Shown: positions 1 through 10,796 of the stretch, one piece after another
How the letters are laid out: the number at the start of each line of letters is the position of its first letter
Position numbering within the stretch: position 1 is the stretch's first letter
Source: Aurantiochytrium sp. KH105
Taxonomy: Eukaryota; Sar; Bigyra; Thraustochytrida; Thraustochytriidae
Direction of reading: 5' to 3'
Assembly (NCBI GenBank): GCA_003116975.1
Contig: BGKB01000196.1
Coordinates: forward strand, 1-64,000
Length of the DNA stretch: 64,000 bases
Made by a program: the position numbers and the translations under genes
Notes under the pieces: model-generated
Databases searched by the model: none
Seen by the model: the letters and a program-made list of their open reading frames with translations, nothing else
Told to the model about the DNA's origin: nothing

Positions 1-275
1 AACTCCGTGTTAAAAAGCACCCCACAATGAAGTCCATATGGACGCACAACGCCCTGAGAATGTCCATCTCGAGTTGGAACGAAAGGGGATGGGCAGAGGC
101 GGAGGGGAGGCAGGCGGCCAGAGAGGAGGAGGAGTATACTCACTTTGTCTCTTCTCTTCCCTTTTTGTCGTAAGGGTCCGTAATGAACGAACAAAAGACA
201 AAGATTGCATAGAGTCTTTAAATAGACCGAAAGGAACTACAAAAGGAGAGGCGTGCGCGCGCGTGCTTCGGTTAG
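1..275. other. Window edge, no supported gene
   Basis: Both strands have only short frames of skewed composition here. It probably holds the 3' flank of the minus-strand gene that ends near 276. No recognisable RNA or protein family was seen. Confidence 0.4.
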
Positions 276-994
276 TCAAGCGGTTGTGGTAGTCGCAGTC
301 TCAGTTGCATTTGCGAGCTGAGCTTGCTCGCGAAGGTCACCGAGTTCGTCCACGAGACGCGAGTAAATGGCCGCACCAACATCGCAATGTCTTGCGGCGC
401 ACATGTCCAAAAGCTCGCACATCGCATCGGATGCTTCAGCGAAACGCGCCCATTCAGAAGCTGTTGGCAAAGCGCGAAGCCGACCAAGGGCGCGCAAATG
501 GAGCCGCTCGATCTCGTCGGTGCACCCACTGTTACCTGAAGAGACCGATGTGAAAAAGACGTCTGTCTTACGAAGAAAGGTGTTAGGGACAAGCAAGCCT
601 TGTGCCATCGTTCTCATGGTCAACGACGTGAAGATGAAAGGTATCGATGCGAGACGAAGAGACCGCAAAAAGAAGTGCCTCGAGTTCAGCACGGTTGGGA
701 ACAAGAGCAGCTTCGATCTTCAAGACGCGTAAGTCGAGCACTTGGCAAAGGCGCAGGATTTCTTTCCCCGCCAAAACATGTCTGCCTTCAATCCGGAGAG
801 TGATTACATCCCCAGCTGCTGAGGTCCATGCCTCAGCGAGTGCTTGTTCGGACGCGATCAATGTGTTGCCTCTGCCTTCGGCAAGATCAACGACGAGACA
901 CAAGTCAGCAGCTTGACCAACCTTTTCTTCTTCCTCTTCCTCTTCCTTTTCGATCTGCACTTGCACCTCTCCTCCCTCTTCGGTGCAGCTGTCG

Positions 995-1032
<38 letters not shown>

Positions 1033-1119
1033 CTCGACAGCTGCGAGACCGCGAGGCGACATTCGAAATTCGTTCATGCGCTCAGTCAACCAGGGAGGAG
1101 ACATCTTCGGTCCCATCAT
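276..1119 (-). CDS. Acidic protein of unknown function, probably with one small intron
   Basis: I do not recognise this protein. The 5' part reads from ATG at 1119 and carries a run of 11 Asp (GTC repeat near 997-1029) and a Glu-rich stretch. A globular-looking part rich in Leu, Val and Ala follows. That frame closes at 583. A second frame continues to 276 with helix-like composition (CTDEIERLHLRALGRL, then an Ala/Thr tail). The change of frame between about 650 and 540 suggests a short intron. On the minus strand this interval contains a CTAAC branch-like site and pyrimidine-rich AG acceptors, but no donor matches GTRAGT, so the junctions are unresolved. The alternative is a single-exon gene ending at 583. 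The neighbouring glycerol kinase is on the same strand, about 0.5 kb upstream. Confidence 0.4.
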
Positions 1120-1645
1120 TGATCCGTACTACGTGCGAACAGGATCGCGTACTACGCCTACCGTCGGAAGAGGTTCTTCATGAATGCAACGCTGACCAGG
1201 GAGATGATGGTTTAGATTATCCCGAAAGCAAAGGGAAAAATGGCTTTCAGGTGTATGATGAGTGTTTGGTAAAAAGGTTTTGTTTGTTTTTACAACTCCA
1301 GGGGCTCGCAGGGGGCTCTCAACTCAGTGGAAAATCGAGGCTCGTGGCAGACCCCAAAACATTGTCACAAAGAACGCAAAGTAAGCGCAGGAAACAGACA
1401 GCTTGACGCGATGTTCACCCGGTCGGCAACAGCGCGCAAGCTCGCGCGGGGGTCCATAATGACTGAAAATAGTTACGCGATAATGATGAGAATAAGAAAG
1501 CGTGTGTGGATAAATGAAAAAGAGAGACCGGCGAGCAGAGACGTCAGTCTTTAGGCAAAACCAGTAGCTCTGCTGATATTGATGATGTTGCTGCTGGCGG
1601 GGCCGCGAACGAAGACAAGAGACAGAAACAGTTCGCAGACAGCAC
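1120..1645. other. Intergenic between the acidic gene and glycerol kinase
   Basis: About 0.5 kb of mixed sequence between two minus-strand genes. It should hold the glycerol kinase 3' UTR and the promoter of the acidic gene. No convincing coding frame or RNA was seen. Confidence 0.4.
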
Positions 1646-3298
1646 TTAGTTCTGCTGGAAGTCGTCATCGATCCAGCCGTAGGTGCGCTGGATGGCCTTA
1701 GACCAGCCGAGCATGTTGCGCTCGCGCTGCTCCTTCTCGAGCTTGGGCTCCCAGGACTTCTCGACAGCCCAGCGCTCCTGGAGCTTCTCGAGGTTGGGCC
1801 AGACACCGACGGCAAGACCAGCGGCGTAGGCGGCACCGAGGGCGGTGGTCTCGGCGACCTTGGGGCGGACGACGGGGGTGTCGAGCATATTGGCCTGGAA
1901 CTGCATGAGGGTGTCGTTCTCGACCATGCCACCATCGACACGGAGGCTCTTGAGCTTGACCTTGGAGTCCTTCTCCATGGCCTCGAACATGTCGCAAGAC
2001 TGGTAGGAGACGGACTCGAGGGTGGCGCGGGCAAGGTGGCCCTTGTTAGTGAAGCGGGTCATGCCGACAATGACACCACGGGCGTCATCACGCCAGTACG
2101 GGGCGTAGAGGCCGGAGAAGGCAGGCACGAAGTAGATGCCGCCCGAGTTGGGGACAGAGTTGGCGAGCTCCTCCACCTCGGGGGCGTTCTTGATGAGGCC
2201 AAGGTTGTCGCGGAGCCACTGGACCAGAGCGCCACCAATGGCGACAGAGCCCTCGAGGGCGTAGATGGGCTTCTCGCCGGCAATCTGGTAGCCGACGGTG
2301 GTGAGGAGGCCGTGGGTGCTGAGGACGGGCTTCTCGCCGGTGTTGAGGAGAAGGAAGCAGCCAGTGCCGTAGGTGTTCTTGGCATCACCAGGGCGGAAGC
2401 AGGTCTGGCCGAAGAGAGCGGCCTGCTGGTCACCGAGGACACCAGAGACGGGGACGCCCTCGAGGCACTTGGGCTCGACGACATCGAACATCTTGCCGGA
2501 GGAGGGCTTGATGTCGGGGAGGATGCTGCGGGGGAGCTCGAAGAGCTCGAGGAGCTCGTCGTCCCACTGGAGGGTCTTGATGTCCATGAGGAGGGTGCGG
2601 CTGGCGTTGGTGACATCAGTGAGGTGCTCCTTCTGGCCAGAGAGGTTCCAGAGCAGCCAGGTGTCGATGGTACCGAAGAGAGCATCACCGTTCTTGACGG
2701 CCTCGGCGACGGTCTCGACGTTGTTGATGAGCCACTTGAGCTTGGTGCCGGCAAAGTAGGGCACAATGGGGAGACCAGTCTTCTCCTGGAGGGTGTCGCG
2801 GCCGCCGACCTTGGCGGAGAGCTTGTCGCAGAAGGTCTGCGAGCGCATGTCCATCCAGACAATGGCGTTGTGGAGGGGCTTGCCGGTGGACTTGGACCAG
2901 ACGACGGTGGTCTCACGCTGGTTGGTGATGCCGACGGCGGAGAGGTCAGAGCCCTTGAGGCTGGCCTTTTCGAGGGCCTCCTCGATCACGCGGACGGTCT
3001 TCTCCCAGATCTCCATGGGGTCGTGCTCGACCCAGCCCTCCTTGGGCATGATCTGCTCGTGCTCGTGCTGAGCGTCAGCAACGATCTCGCCATCCTCGTT
3101 GAAGATGATGAAGCGGGTGCTGGTGGTACCCTGGTCGATGCTGCCGACGTACTTGGACATCTTGCTCGTCTGCTGTTGCTGTTGCTGCTGCTGCTGCTGC
3201 TTCTCGGGCTCGGTGCTGCTCGTGGGCGGCGCGGGTTGGGGTTCTGCCTTCGAGCTTGTTGCGGGTTTGCCTCCGCCGATGCAGCCCAGGCAGCCCAT
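1646..3298 (-). CDS. GK: Glycerol kinase with an N-terminal dual-acylation signature
   Basis: This FGGY-family kinase phosphorylates glycerol to sn-glycerol 3-phosphate with ATP, which feeds glycerolipid synthesis. It has 550 residues. The catalytic core starts at Met47 (nt 3160, MSKYVGSIDQGTTSTR) and is about 504 residues, close to bacterial GlpK. Family motifs are easy to see: ITNQRETTVVW, WMDMRSQ, GDQQAALFGQ, NTYGTGCFLLLNTG, the FGGY-like GALVQWLRDNLG and LRVDGGMVENDTLMQFQA. The odd part is residues 1-46. It starts MGCLGCIGGG, fitting N-myristoylation at Gly2 plus palmitoylation at Cys3 and Cys6, then a Pro/Ser linker and ten Gln (CTG repeat). The first ATG would give a membrane-tethered form and Met47 a soluble one. 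Which start is used is inference. The identity of the enzyme is firm. Confidence 0.95.
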   Translation of the reverse strand: MGCLGCIGGGKPATSSKAEPQPAPPTSSTEPEKQQQQQQQQQQTSKMSKYVGSIDQGTTSTRFIIFNEDGEIVADAQHEHEQIMPKEGWVEHDPMEIWEKTVRVIEEALEKASLKGSDLSAVGITNQRETTVVWSKSTGKPLHNAIVWMDMRSQTFCDKLSAKVGGRDTLQEKTGLPIVPYFAGTKLKWLINNVETVAEAVKNGDALFGTIDTWLLWNLSGQKEHLTDVTNASRTLLMDIKTLQWDDELLELFELPRSILPDIKPSSGKMFDVVEPKCLEGVPVSGVLGDQQAALFGQTCFRPGDAKNTYGTGCFLLLNTGEKPVLSTHGLLTTVGYQIAGEKPIYALEGSVAIGGALVQWLRDNLGLIKNAPEVEELANSVPNSGGIYFVPAFSGLYAPYWRDDARGVIVGMTRFTNKGHLARATLESVSYQSCDMFEAMEKDSKVKLKSLRVDGGMVENDTLMQFQANMLDTPVVRPKVAETTALGAAYAAGLAVGVWPNLEKLQERWAVEKSWEPKLEKEQRERNMLGWSKAIQRTYGWIDDDFQQN

Positions 3299-3301
3299 GC
3301 T

Positions 3302-3305
3302 TTTT

Positions 3306-3345
<40 letters not shown>
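3302..3345. repeat. (CTTT)n microsatellite
   Basis: About ten tandem CTTT units lie immediately upstream of the first ATG of glycerol kinase, inside its likely 5' UTR or promoter. Confidence 0.9.
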
Positions 3346-3347
<2 letters not shown>

Positions 3348-6300
3348 TTCCTCGCAAGATAGATAGCTGAGCAAGCTGAGCTAGCTAGCTAGCTGCCGGC
3401 CGCGCTGATCTTCTCCGATCCGATCCGATCCGATCCGATCTGTTCTGCTCGGCTGCTCTCCTTTCCGCTTTGCTGCGCGCTCGCGGGCCCGCGCCGCGGC
3501 CGCCCTCCCCTCTGCCGCGCTCCGCCGCGCGGCACCGCATCACCGGCCGCGCACTCTGCAGTGCTCGTCCACTTATCTTTCTCTCTCCGTCGGTCCATCC
3601 GTCGATCCGGCGGTCGATGGATCGATGATCGACCGCGTGCGCCCCCTTCCCCTGCTTCTGCCTCGCCGCCAGTGGCGCGCGCGGCGCCTGTCCCCTCTGC
3701 GCGCGCCCTCCCCCCGTTCTTCCTGCATCCGGAGAGGGGGGAGGAAAAAAGAAAGAAAGAAAAAAGAAAGAAAGAAGGGATGGAAAGGAAAGGAAAGGCA
3801 AGGGAAAAAGGGAAAGCGGGTTTCTCTGGCGCGCCTTTTTTGCGCCCCTCTCCCCCAGAGGCGGGCAGGCCGGGCGACGCGACGCGGCGCACGAGGCCGC
3901 GGCGCAGCGCGTCAGCCGCGGGGAGGAAGCGCCGCGAGGGAAGAAGGCGCGCGGAGGCAGGCGGGCGGCGCGCGGGCGGGCGGGCACGCTCGCACGCTCG
4001 CACGCTCGCACGCGCGGCGAGGCGACGGACGGGCTGGGTGGGTGCGGAGTTTGAATCTCTCCTTGGCAGGCAGGCAGGCAGGCAAGCAGGCAGATGGTTT
4101 GAAAAAGCGATGGTTTGAAAAGCCGTGGTTTGAAAAGAAAAGCGATTCAAATCGAGGGCCTCCTTGGAACGAGCGCGAGAACGGGCCCTCATTCATTTCA
4201 ATTCAATTCATTTCATTTCGTTCCTTCATCCACGATTCAACCCTCGCTATCTTCGCTCGCGGCGGCGCGGCGCGGCGCGGCGAGGCGCATCAGCGCGCGA
4301 GGCGGAGACGCGCGGCTGCTTGCTTGCTCGCTGCTGCCTGCTGCAGCTGCTGCCTGCCGAGGAGAACGGAGGCCCGTGCCGCGCGTACGCGAGGGCTGGG
4401 CCAGCACAAACGCGCGGTGCGAGACCGACGGCGAGTGCACGCACGGCGCTCCAGTGCAGGCCTGCACGCGTGCATGCGTGCCGCCAGGGCACCGGAGCAG
4501 AGAACAGGACAGCGCAAGGCAATGGTGGAGAGCGCCCGCCAGCGGTGAGTGAGGTCGCCTTCAGGCGAGTGGCCCTTGCCTGGTGGATGGACGGATGGAT
4601 GGATTCAAATCTTGGGCCTCTCTCTCTCTCACTCTCTGTGGGCGCCCTTTCTCTCTGTTGCGTGACTTTCATAAATAACTCACTCACTGTCAATGCATCG
4701 CAAGGCAACGCAAGTCTACTCGCGTCAGCCCGAGGCTTCGGCCGCTCCCTTCCGACGCGCCTTCGTTGTCCTTTCCCGGCCCGTCCGCGGCAGCAGCAGC
4801 CGTGCCGACATGCCGAAGCAGGCCAGGGAACAGCAAGCCAAAAAAGATCAAGCAAGAATCCGTCCTTCGAGAGGCTCGCGGGTTGTATCTTCTCCTCCAT
4901 CTCCAGCTGCAGCTCCTTCCAGGTCCTTTTGCAAGAAGTGCCTTTCTCGCGTGTCTGCCTTCCTTCTTTCCTTTCTTCCTTCCATTCATTCATTGTTTTC
5001 CGCCATGTGCAGCCGTGCTTGCAAAGCTGCCTGCACTGCTCAGCACTGCACTGCACTGCACTGCACTGCAATGCAGCGCCGCGAGCGAGCGAGCGTCGGC
5101 ATCGGCGTCTCGCTGTCGGCCGCGCCATCACGACCTGGCCTGGCTTGGCATGTGCTTGCTTGGACTGGGCCAGAACGGGCCGCTCTCCGTCGACCGCAGA
5201 AAGGGGTGAATAGGACTGAGCAGCCCGCGACGACGCCCAGCCGGTGCAAGGACGCTCGCGACGGAGCCAAAGTGCCGCGGCACATGAACAAAAAAGATGT
5301 CAAAAACCATCGCCGCGCGCCTCGTCGCCCCCCAAACAGGAACCTGCTCTGCCACAGCCCGGGTCGGCCGGCAGCGGCCAGCCAGTTTGTCCGGCCGCGC
5401 AGGGCGCCTGTAGCAGCCACACCACCAGCAGCAGGCTGATCTTGCAAGCAAGCATGCAAAGAGTCAGGTAAGAGAGCTGCGACGTTGCTGGCTGTGGCTG
5501 GCTCACTGTCGGTCAGGCACCATGGCTGGCTGGCAACCACAAATCCTCCCCGCACGCAGGGTCTGCGTCGCCGCCCTCCGCGGTGATGCGCCCAACACTC
5601 CCAGCGCCAGCTTTCTTCCTGCTCGCTTCTTCGCTTCGCGGCCAGCCCAAGCTTCTTTCTTTCTTTCGTTCTTTTCTTTCATTCTGGCCGCCTGGCTGCG
5701 CAGGCTGCAGCTGGCTGGCTGATCTGATGCGACGGCCGCGTCGTCTCCGCCTGTGCTGCCGTCAAGCGCGCTCGCGCGTCTTCTGTGCTGCCGCGGGCAT
5801 CGGACGACGACAGGAAGGAGCTCGTGCGGCGGGGCCGGATCACCCTCGCCCGGTGGCATACGGCGCACACTCTCCCTGGAACAAAATTGAAGCGCTCGCA
5901 ACGAATGAATGCACCTCACTGCCCCCGTGCGGGCTGCAGCCAGCTGTGCTGCCTGCACTGATTGCGAGCGCGCGTGCGGACTGCACTGAGACACTGACTG
6001 CGGCGACGGGCCGTGCCGAGACGCGGCTCGGCAGCGGCTCACCGGCGACGCGGCAGCGGCTAGGCTTGGTTCGCTTCGCTTCGCCTGCTCGGCGGCGGCG
6101 GTGGTGGTGAATGGGCTGGCACGAGGCGGCTGAAAGATAGATAGATCGAGCATCGGCCATGCCGACTTCCTCTTGTCTCTTGTCTCTCCTCCGTGCCGCA
6201 GCCGCTGCCGCGCGAAACTTGCTCGCGCGGACGGACGGAAGAGCTTGGGCGCGCACATCTGCATGTGTTGCGCGGAAATGCCTTTCGGACCGCTTGGGCT

Positions 6301-7458
6301 CGTCACGGCCGGGCTTTGGAACCGGGCGTATGCAGTGACGGGCCCTCCTTGGAAGTCCGGCACGGACGAAAAGGCACGGCCACTGGTAGAAAGCGAGTTG
6401 CAGTCCCGGCCTCTTTTTGTTGCTGCTCAGCTCGGTCTCTCTGACAATGAAGCCGCGAAACTTGGAAGACCTGGCTTAGGCTCAACCTGTGATAGGCAAA
6501 GGCTCAAGCAAGCTCGCACGCTTTTCGATTCAGGCCATCCATGCATGCACAGCAGTGAGCTAGCTAGCTGTTGAGGCCTCGGCGCTACGGCTCAGAACCC
6601 TCGCGAGGAAAGAAAAACCTCGCCTGTGAGTCGCAGGATGAGGAAGGACGACCTGACGATGAAACTCGCGGTGCGGCGCGTCCTGGTAGTGTGCGTTCGT
6701 CTAGTATGGCTGTGGCAGTTTGTGGCTGTGGCCGGCAGCTTACAATCACTTCTTCTCTGTGCCGCTGCTTTCAGTGTTGTGCCACGTATGCCACTCTTCC
6801 AGAAGTAAAATGAGCTCGTTGGAGCAACAACTCCGGGCGAAATCAGAATCTCCTTACCGGGACACCAGCACGGAAGGCCCTGCAAGCAGCTGCAGCAATT
6901 TGCGCACGTATGCCACGCCGACGACGACGTATTCGCATTCGCATTCCCATTCGCATTCGCAGACGCAGGCAAATTCAGGGCGAGCAAAAATGCGAAAATC
7001 AGCTGGCTACCTGCAGCTGCAGCTAGCGCTTGGCAGCAAGCTGATTTGACTTGACGACTCTCCTTGTTTCCTTATTTCCTTTGTTTTTCAGATCCAAAGA
7101 TCGCCTCTCCCTCTTTCCCTCTCCCCCCCCCCCCCTCTACGGACTGTCCTGCGCGTGCTGCACGTGACTTGCAAATTGTTCACTTGCACGGGTCCAGAAT
7201 ATGCAGTGACGCGTGCCTTTCCCGTCGCGTCGCTCGCTCGCTCGCTCGCTCGCTCGCTTGCTCGCTGAGCGGTCTGCGAACAACCAAGTGAGAAATGATT
7301 GAACATCTCCTCTGACCAAACGACGGCGGATGCGATTCTTGCCAGGATGTTTAAGTGTGCCAGGCCAAGCCAGTCCGGACGGGCCGGGCCAGGCAAGATG
7401 TGAACCGACCTCTGAAGTCAGCCTTCCAGAAGGAATAGCCTTTGGGCCTGGAGTTGGC

Positions 7459-7510
7459 CTTCTTCTTCTTCTTCTTCTTCTTCTTCTTCTTCTTCTTCTT
7501 CTTCTTCTTC
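7459..7510. repeat. (CTT)n microsatellite
   Basis: About 17 uninterrupted CTT units in the gap upstream of sphingosine kinase. Confidence 0.9.
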
Positions 7511-8640
7511 GTCTTGCCCTTCACTTCGTTTGTACTTACAAGTCTTGCTGTAAACCAGTCAACAGAAACGCGGGGCACCAATTTTGTCAAGGTACTTGTT
7601 CGCATGAGTTGTAAGTCATTTCTTGTCGACACCAGGCAAGTCATAGCTCGGGCTCAACTTTCATTTGTCTCATGAAATCTTGGTGTTTTGGACTTGTTCT
7701 TGCCCTATACATTCATTGTAAATTGATGCATGTATAGTAGCGTTCTTTCCCAACAAGCTGCAGACCTCTCCAGTCCTACGTGGGCCCTACTGTATTGATA
7801 CTAGGTGAACTTTGAACTTGGTGAGCTTTTTCTTGCCCTATTCTGGCCTTATTTATGAGACGTAGAATGAGTGGCAGAGACATGATAAAAGAATAAGGCC
7901 CTTCCGCCAGCATCTTTGACGACCTTGACGCTTTCGGGGAAATAGAGACCAGGCCTCGGACAATAAAGTCCTTCAAAGGGAACACAAGTTCTTGGCAAAA
8001 TAAATAAAGTTCTTCAAAGGGAATTCATGTTCTAGGCAAAGCATAGTTGGTCTGTCGCTCTTTCCAACTTTCGGTTTGCATTTACAGTCAAGGTGATTCG
8101 AGAAACGGCAACTCTCTTATTCAAAGAAGAGGAGGACTTTTCATCGCAGATTGACCAGAGTCGGACTGTCAGTGGAACAGAATCGTTCGCAGGCACACCA
8201 GTACTGTAGCAAAGTTTTTCTTTTCAACGCGTTCCTTTGCCTAGCAAAAACAGAGCTTTTCGCGCCGACGGCTACAACATCAAGTTTCAGATTTGTCTCG
8301 TTGTTGCTATTATTGTCTCAATGATGTCGCTGTCGCTCCCTCCTGAGACGCAGGAGCATTCGTGTCTCCATTTTATAATCCACACGCATGAGCTCGATCT
8401 AGGTACCCAAAGGCCCAACAGAAGAATTTAGGGTCCCTTGCGATGGTCCTCATGTAGTATCTTTTGTTGAGCTTCTCGCAATTCCACTTGCAGATACGTG
8501 CGGCCCCAGCTCGCGCGCGCGCGCGCCGGGCCGTCGTGCGCAAGGCCTTGGCGCCGAAAGGCGGTTCAAGCAGCCGAGCCCGCTGCTCACTCCCGCGCGC
8601 AGCTGTCGTCGGCAGGCAACGTAACAGCAAGACAGCAAGG

Positions 8641-10419
8641 ATGGCCTCACGGCAACATGGCGCCGAGCAAGAGCCTCTTCTACAAAACGTGGCCGGCAGC
8701 AGTCTCGGCAACAACAATGGCAGCGGGCAACACGGCTACATGCAAAACGATCTTGAATTTCTGCTCGAGTCAGGCCCATCTGATCTACGATGCAGGGGCG
8801 TGGACGGGCCCGTTACCGTAACTCTTTCAGAGGACGTTTTGCAAGTCGTTGACACCTCGTCAGGCCACGTTGCCCGCGAGGTCTGGCTTCAGGACATCAC
8901 GGCCGTCTACCTGCGCCCCAGGGGCGACTCAACATGGGAGTCTCTTTCGCGGCGCAACTCGAACTCAAGCTACGGCAGTACTCTCGCACACGATGACGAA
9001 GATGCCGAAATTGTCATTGTATCCTTTCCCCTTTGCGCAGAGCACGGGGCGTGCAGCAAAGCCATATGGTGCTGCCTCTGCTGCTACTGCTGCTCCTGCT
9101 GCTGCCACACGGCGCGAAAACGTCTGTCATGCTGCTGTTCCTCATCGGACGCCAATAACGGAAACATGTCCTCATCGACATCCATAATGTCGTCAAGTTC
9201 CCAAGTTCATGCTTCGTCGTCGCCCTGCTGCGGACCTCGTCTTGTACGCGACGAGATGGAAGAGATTGTCTTGAGTGCAGATACGCCAGACCTCGTGCAT
9301 CATTGGGAATATGCCATCGTTGCGGCGGTCTCCGGTAAGAACTCGCCCGATGTATGCATCAGCAAATCCAAGCGAATGTTGGTTATTATTTCACCGCAGA
9401 GCGGCCAAGGCCGTGCTGGAGAAATCTTTGCAAGCCAGGTCAAGCCCATCTTTGAGGCGTCCCGGATCTCCTGCGAGGTTGTAGAAACCAAGGGCCCGAT
9501 GGACGCCATGCATATTGTCTTGCATCATCAGGACAGGCTGCATGAACTCGACGGAATTATTGTCGTCGGTGGCGATGGCATCATCTTTGAGGCCATGCAG
9601 GGCTTGAAAAGAATCGCTGGCTCTGGACGAATCCATGTCCCAGTTGGGGCAATTCCAGCTGGTTCTGGAAATGGAATTGCGGCATCACTACACCATGCTG
9701 TCAACGAACCTATCAACGATCCCATCTCTGCGGCGATTGGAATCGCGCGTGGACGCGTGCAGGCCCTCGATATGTGGAAGGTCGACATGCTGCACAAGGA
9801 CGGCCACGTTCTCGAGCCATGCTTTGCCAGCCTCTCCATTGCATGGGCCTTTGTTTCTGACACTGACATTGAATCCGAGCCTCTTCGCGCGCTCGGAGGC
9901 GCGCGCTTCACCGTCCAGGCCGTCATCAATCTTTTTCGCTTACGCAAATACTCGAGCACCTTTTCCTACTTGCCGTTTGACGCGACGCAAGACGCTCAGA
10001 CGAGCGAGGATCTTGACGGAGAAGGTCTGGCGGTCGACGCACCCGCGCCAGTGACATGGACATCCGTGTCGGGAAAGTTTTTGCTCTTGTGGGCACTCAA
10101 CGTGACGCATCCGAGCTCGACATCAAACCTCGTTCCCGAGGCTGCGCCAGACAGCGGCTGCATTGAAATTGTTCTGGTACGAGACATTAGCCGCGTCGAC
10201 TTTGTGCGCGGACTGCTCGCTCTCGATACAGGCGAGCAGTTTGACGTCCCTGGATGGGAGCGCATTCGCGCTAGCGCCTTTCGAATCGAGGCATTAGCGC
10301 CGGAAACCTGCGTTCCAGGCAAGCTCGTTGTGGACGGCGAGCTACTCAGCGAACCTTTGCAGCGAGTTCAGGTGCAAGCCACACGTGCTCAGTCTGATTT
10401 TTTTTCGTACCTCAAGTGA
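8641..10419 (+). CDS. Sphingosine (long-chain base) kinase
   Basis: This kinase phosphorylates sphingoid bases to their 1-phosphates. It has 592 residues from ATG 8641 (context AAGGATGGCC). The frame is open back to 8464, but that extension is Arg/Ala-rich and unlikely to be coding. An N-terminal PH-like region (about residues 30-230) is followed by a DAGK-type catalytic domain. This carries KRMLVIISPQSGQGRAGEIF, the nucleotide loop VVGGDGIIFEAMQG (about 307-320) and PAGSGNG (about 340-346). The sphingosine-kinase block ISDxDxESE...LGxARFT...YLPF appears as FVSDTDIESEPLRALGGARF, including the Asp that binds the substrate amine in human SPHK1. The odd part is a cysteine cluster at residues 144-155 (nine Cys in twelve, nt 9070-9105) with three more at 164-166, looped into the PH-like part. 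A di-leucine motif (EPLL) lies near the N-terminus. The gene converges on a PAP2 phosphatase. Confidence 0.92.
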   Translation: MASRQHGAEQEPLLQNVAGSSLGNNNGSGQHGYMQNDLEFLLESGPSDLRCRGVDGPVTVTLSEDVLQVVDTSSGHVAREVWLQDITAVYLRPRGDSTWESLSRRNSNSSYGSTLAHDDEDAEIVIVSFPLCAEHGACSKAIWCCLCCYCCSCCCHTARKRLSCCCSSSDANNGNMSSSTSIMSSSSQVHASSSPCCGPRLVRDEMEEIVLSADTPDLVHHWEYAIVAAVSGKNSPDVCISKSKRMLVIISPQSGQGRAGEIFASQVKPIFEASRISCEVVETKGPMDAMHIVLHHQDRLHELDGIIVVGGDGIIFEAMQGLKRIAGSGRIHVPVGAIPAGSGNGIAASLHHAVNEPINDPISAAIGIARGRVQALDMWKVDMLHKDGHVLEPCFASLSIAWAFVSDTDIESEPLRALGGARFTVQAVINLFRLRKYSSTFSYLPFDATQDAQTSEDLDGEGLAVDAPAPVTWTSVSGKFLLLWALNVTHPSSTSNLVPEAAPDSGCIEIVLVRDISRVDFVRGLLALDTGEQFDVPGWERIRASAFRIEALAPETCVPGKLVVDGELLSEPLQRVQVQATRAQSDFFSYLK

Positions 10420-10796
10420 ATAAGAATATTCTCATAATGATATCCCTCGCCTTGATGTTCTTCTCTTCTCGACAACCAAATATGATACTGGAGCGCGGTG
10501 CCAATCTGCGAGAGCGCGATCGCCAGTGCGCATGCCAACACGGCAGCCTAGGGCACTAAACCTTTCGTCTTGGTCTCGTGAGCTGCAACGTGAAGAGTCC
10601 ACTCAATCTTGCGACGATGAGGTGTTTGAAGCAGCCAACAGGAAGTCAGACGATTAGAATGCAAAGTTGCAAGTGCAGGCCATTGTAGAGTATGAGGCGA
10701 GAGAAATAGATTTATAATTTTCTTTATAATATCGAAAGAGACACGTCTTCAAGATTGACAAGACGACGACAGTAAAATCGGGCTATGCCGGAAAGT
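10420..10796. other. Short convergent intergenic region
   Basis: Shared 3' flank of sphingosine kinase (+) and the PAP2 phosphatase (-). It is AT-richer than its surroundings, with AATAA-like and TTTATAAT stretches near 10430 and 10710-10730 that would suit 3'-end formation on both strands. Confidence 0.5.

Larger units (their letters stand above)
3299..8640. other. Long GC-rich gap between glycerol kinase and sphingosine kinase
   Basis: About 5.3 kb without a supportable gene. It contains many simple repeats: GATCC units (3415-3440), CGCACGCT-type units (3985-4015), GGCA units (4062-4092), CACTG units (5044-5071), a poly-C tract (7124-7135), GCTC units (7232-7262) and CTT units (7459-7510). 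From about 7520 to 8450 the base composition drops to near balanced. Splice-like signals exist, such as ATG at 4521 followed by GGTGAGT at 4546, GTAAGT at 7611 and a TTTTTCAG near 7090. I could not assemble them into a gene. The overlapping frames of 250-350 codons here are repetitive, with Arg/Ala/Ser-rich translations, and are taken as artefacts of high GC. The divergent promoters of the two flanking genes should lie here. Confidence 0.5.

Noticed and set aside
2036-3370. 444-codon plus-strand frame opposite glycerol kinase
   Set aside because: It is the exact antisense of a conserved gene, is rich in Leu/Val/Gly/Glu/Asp from codon bias, and matches no family.
3389-5555. Several overlapping frames of 200-350 codons in the glycerol kinase upstream gap
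   Set aside because: Frames are open in nearly every phase because of GC-rich simple repeats; translations are Arg/Ala/Ser-rich and mutually exclusive.
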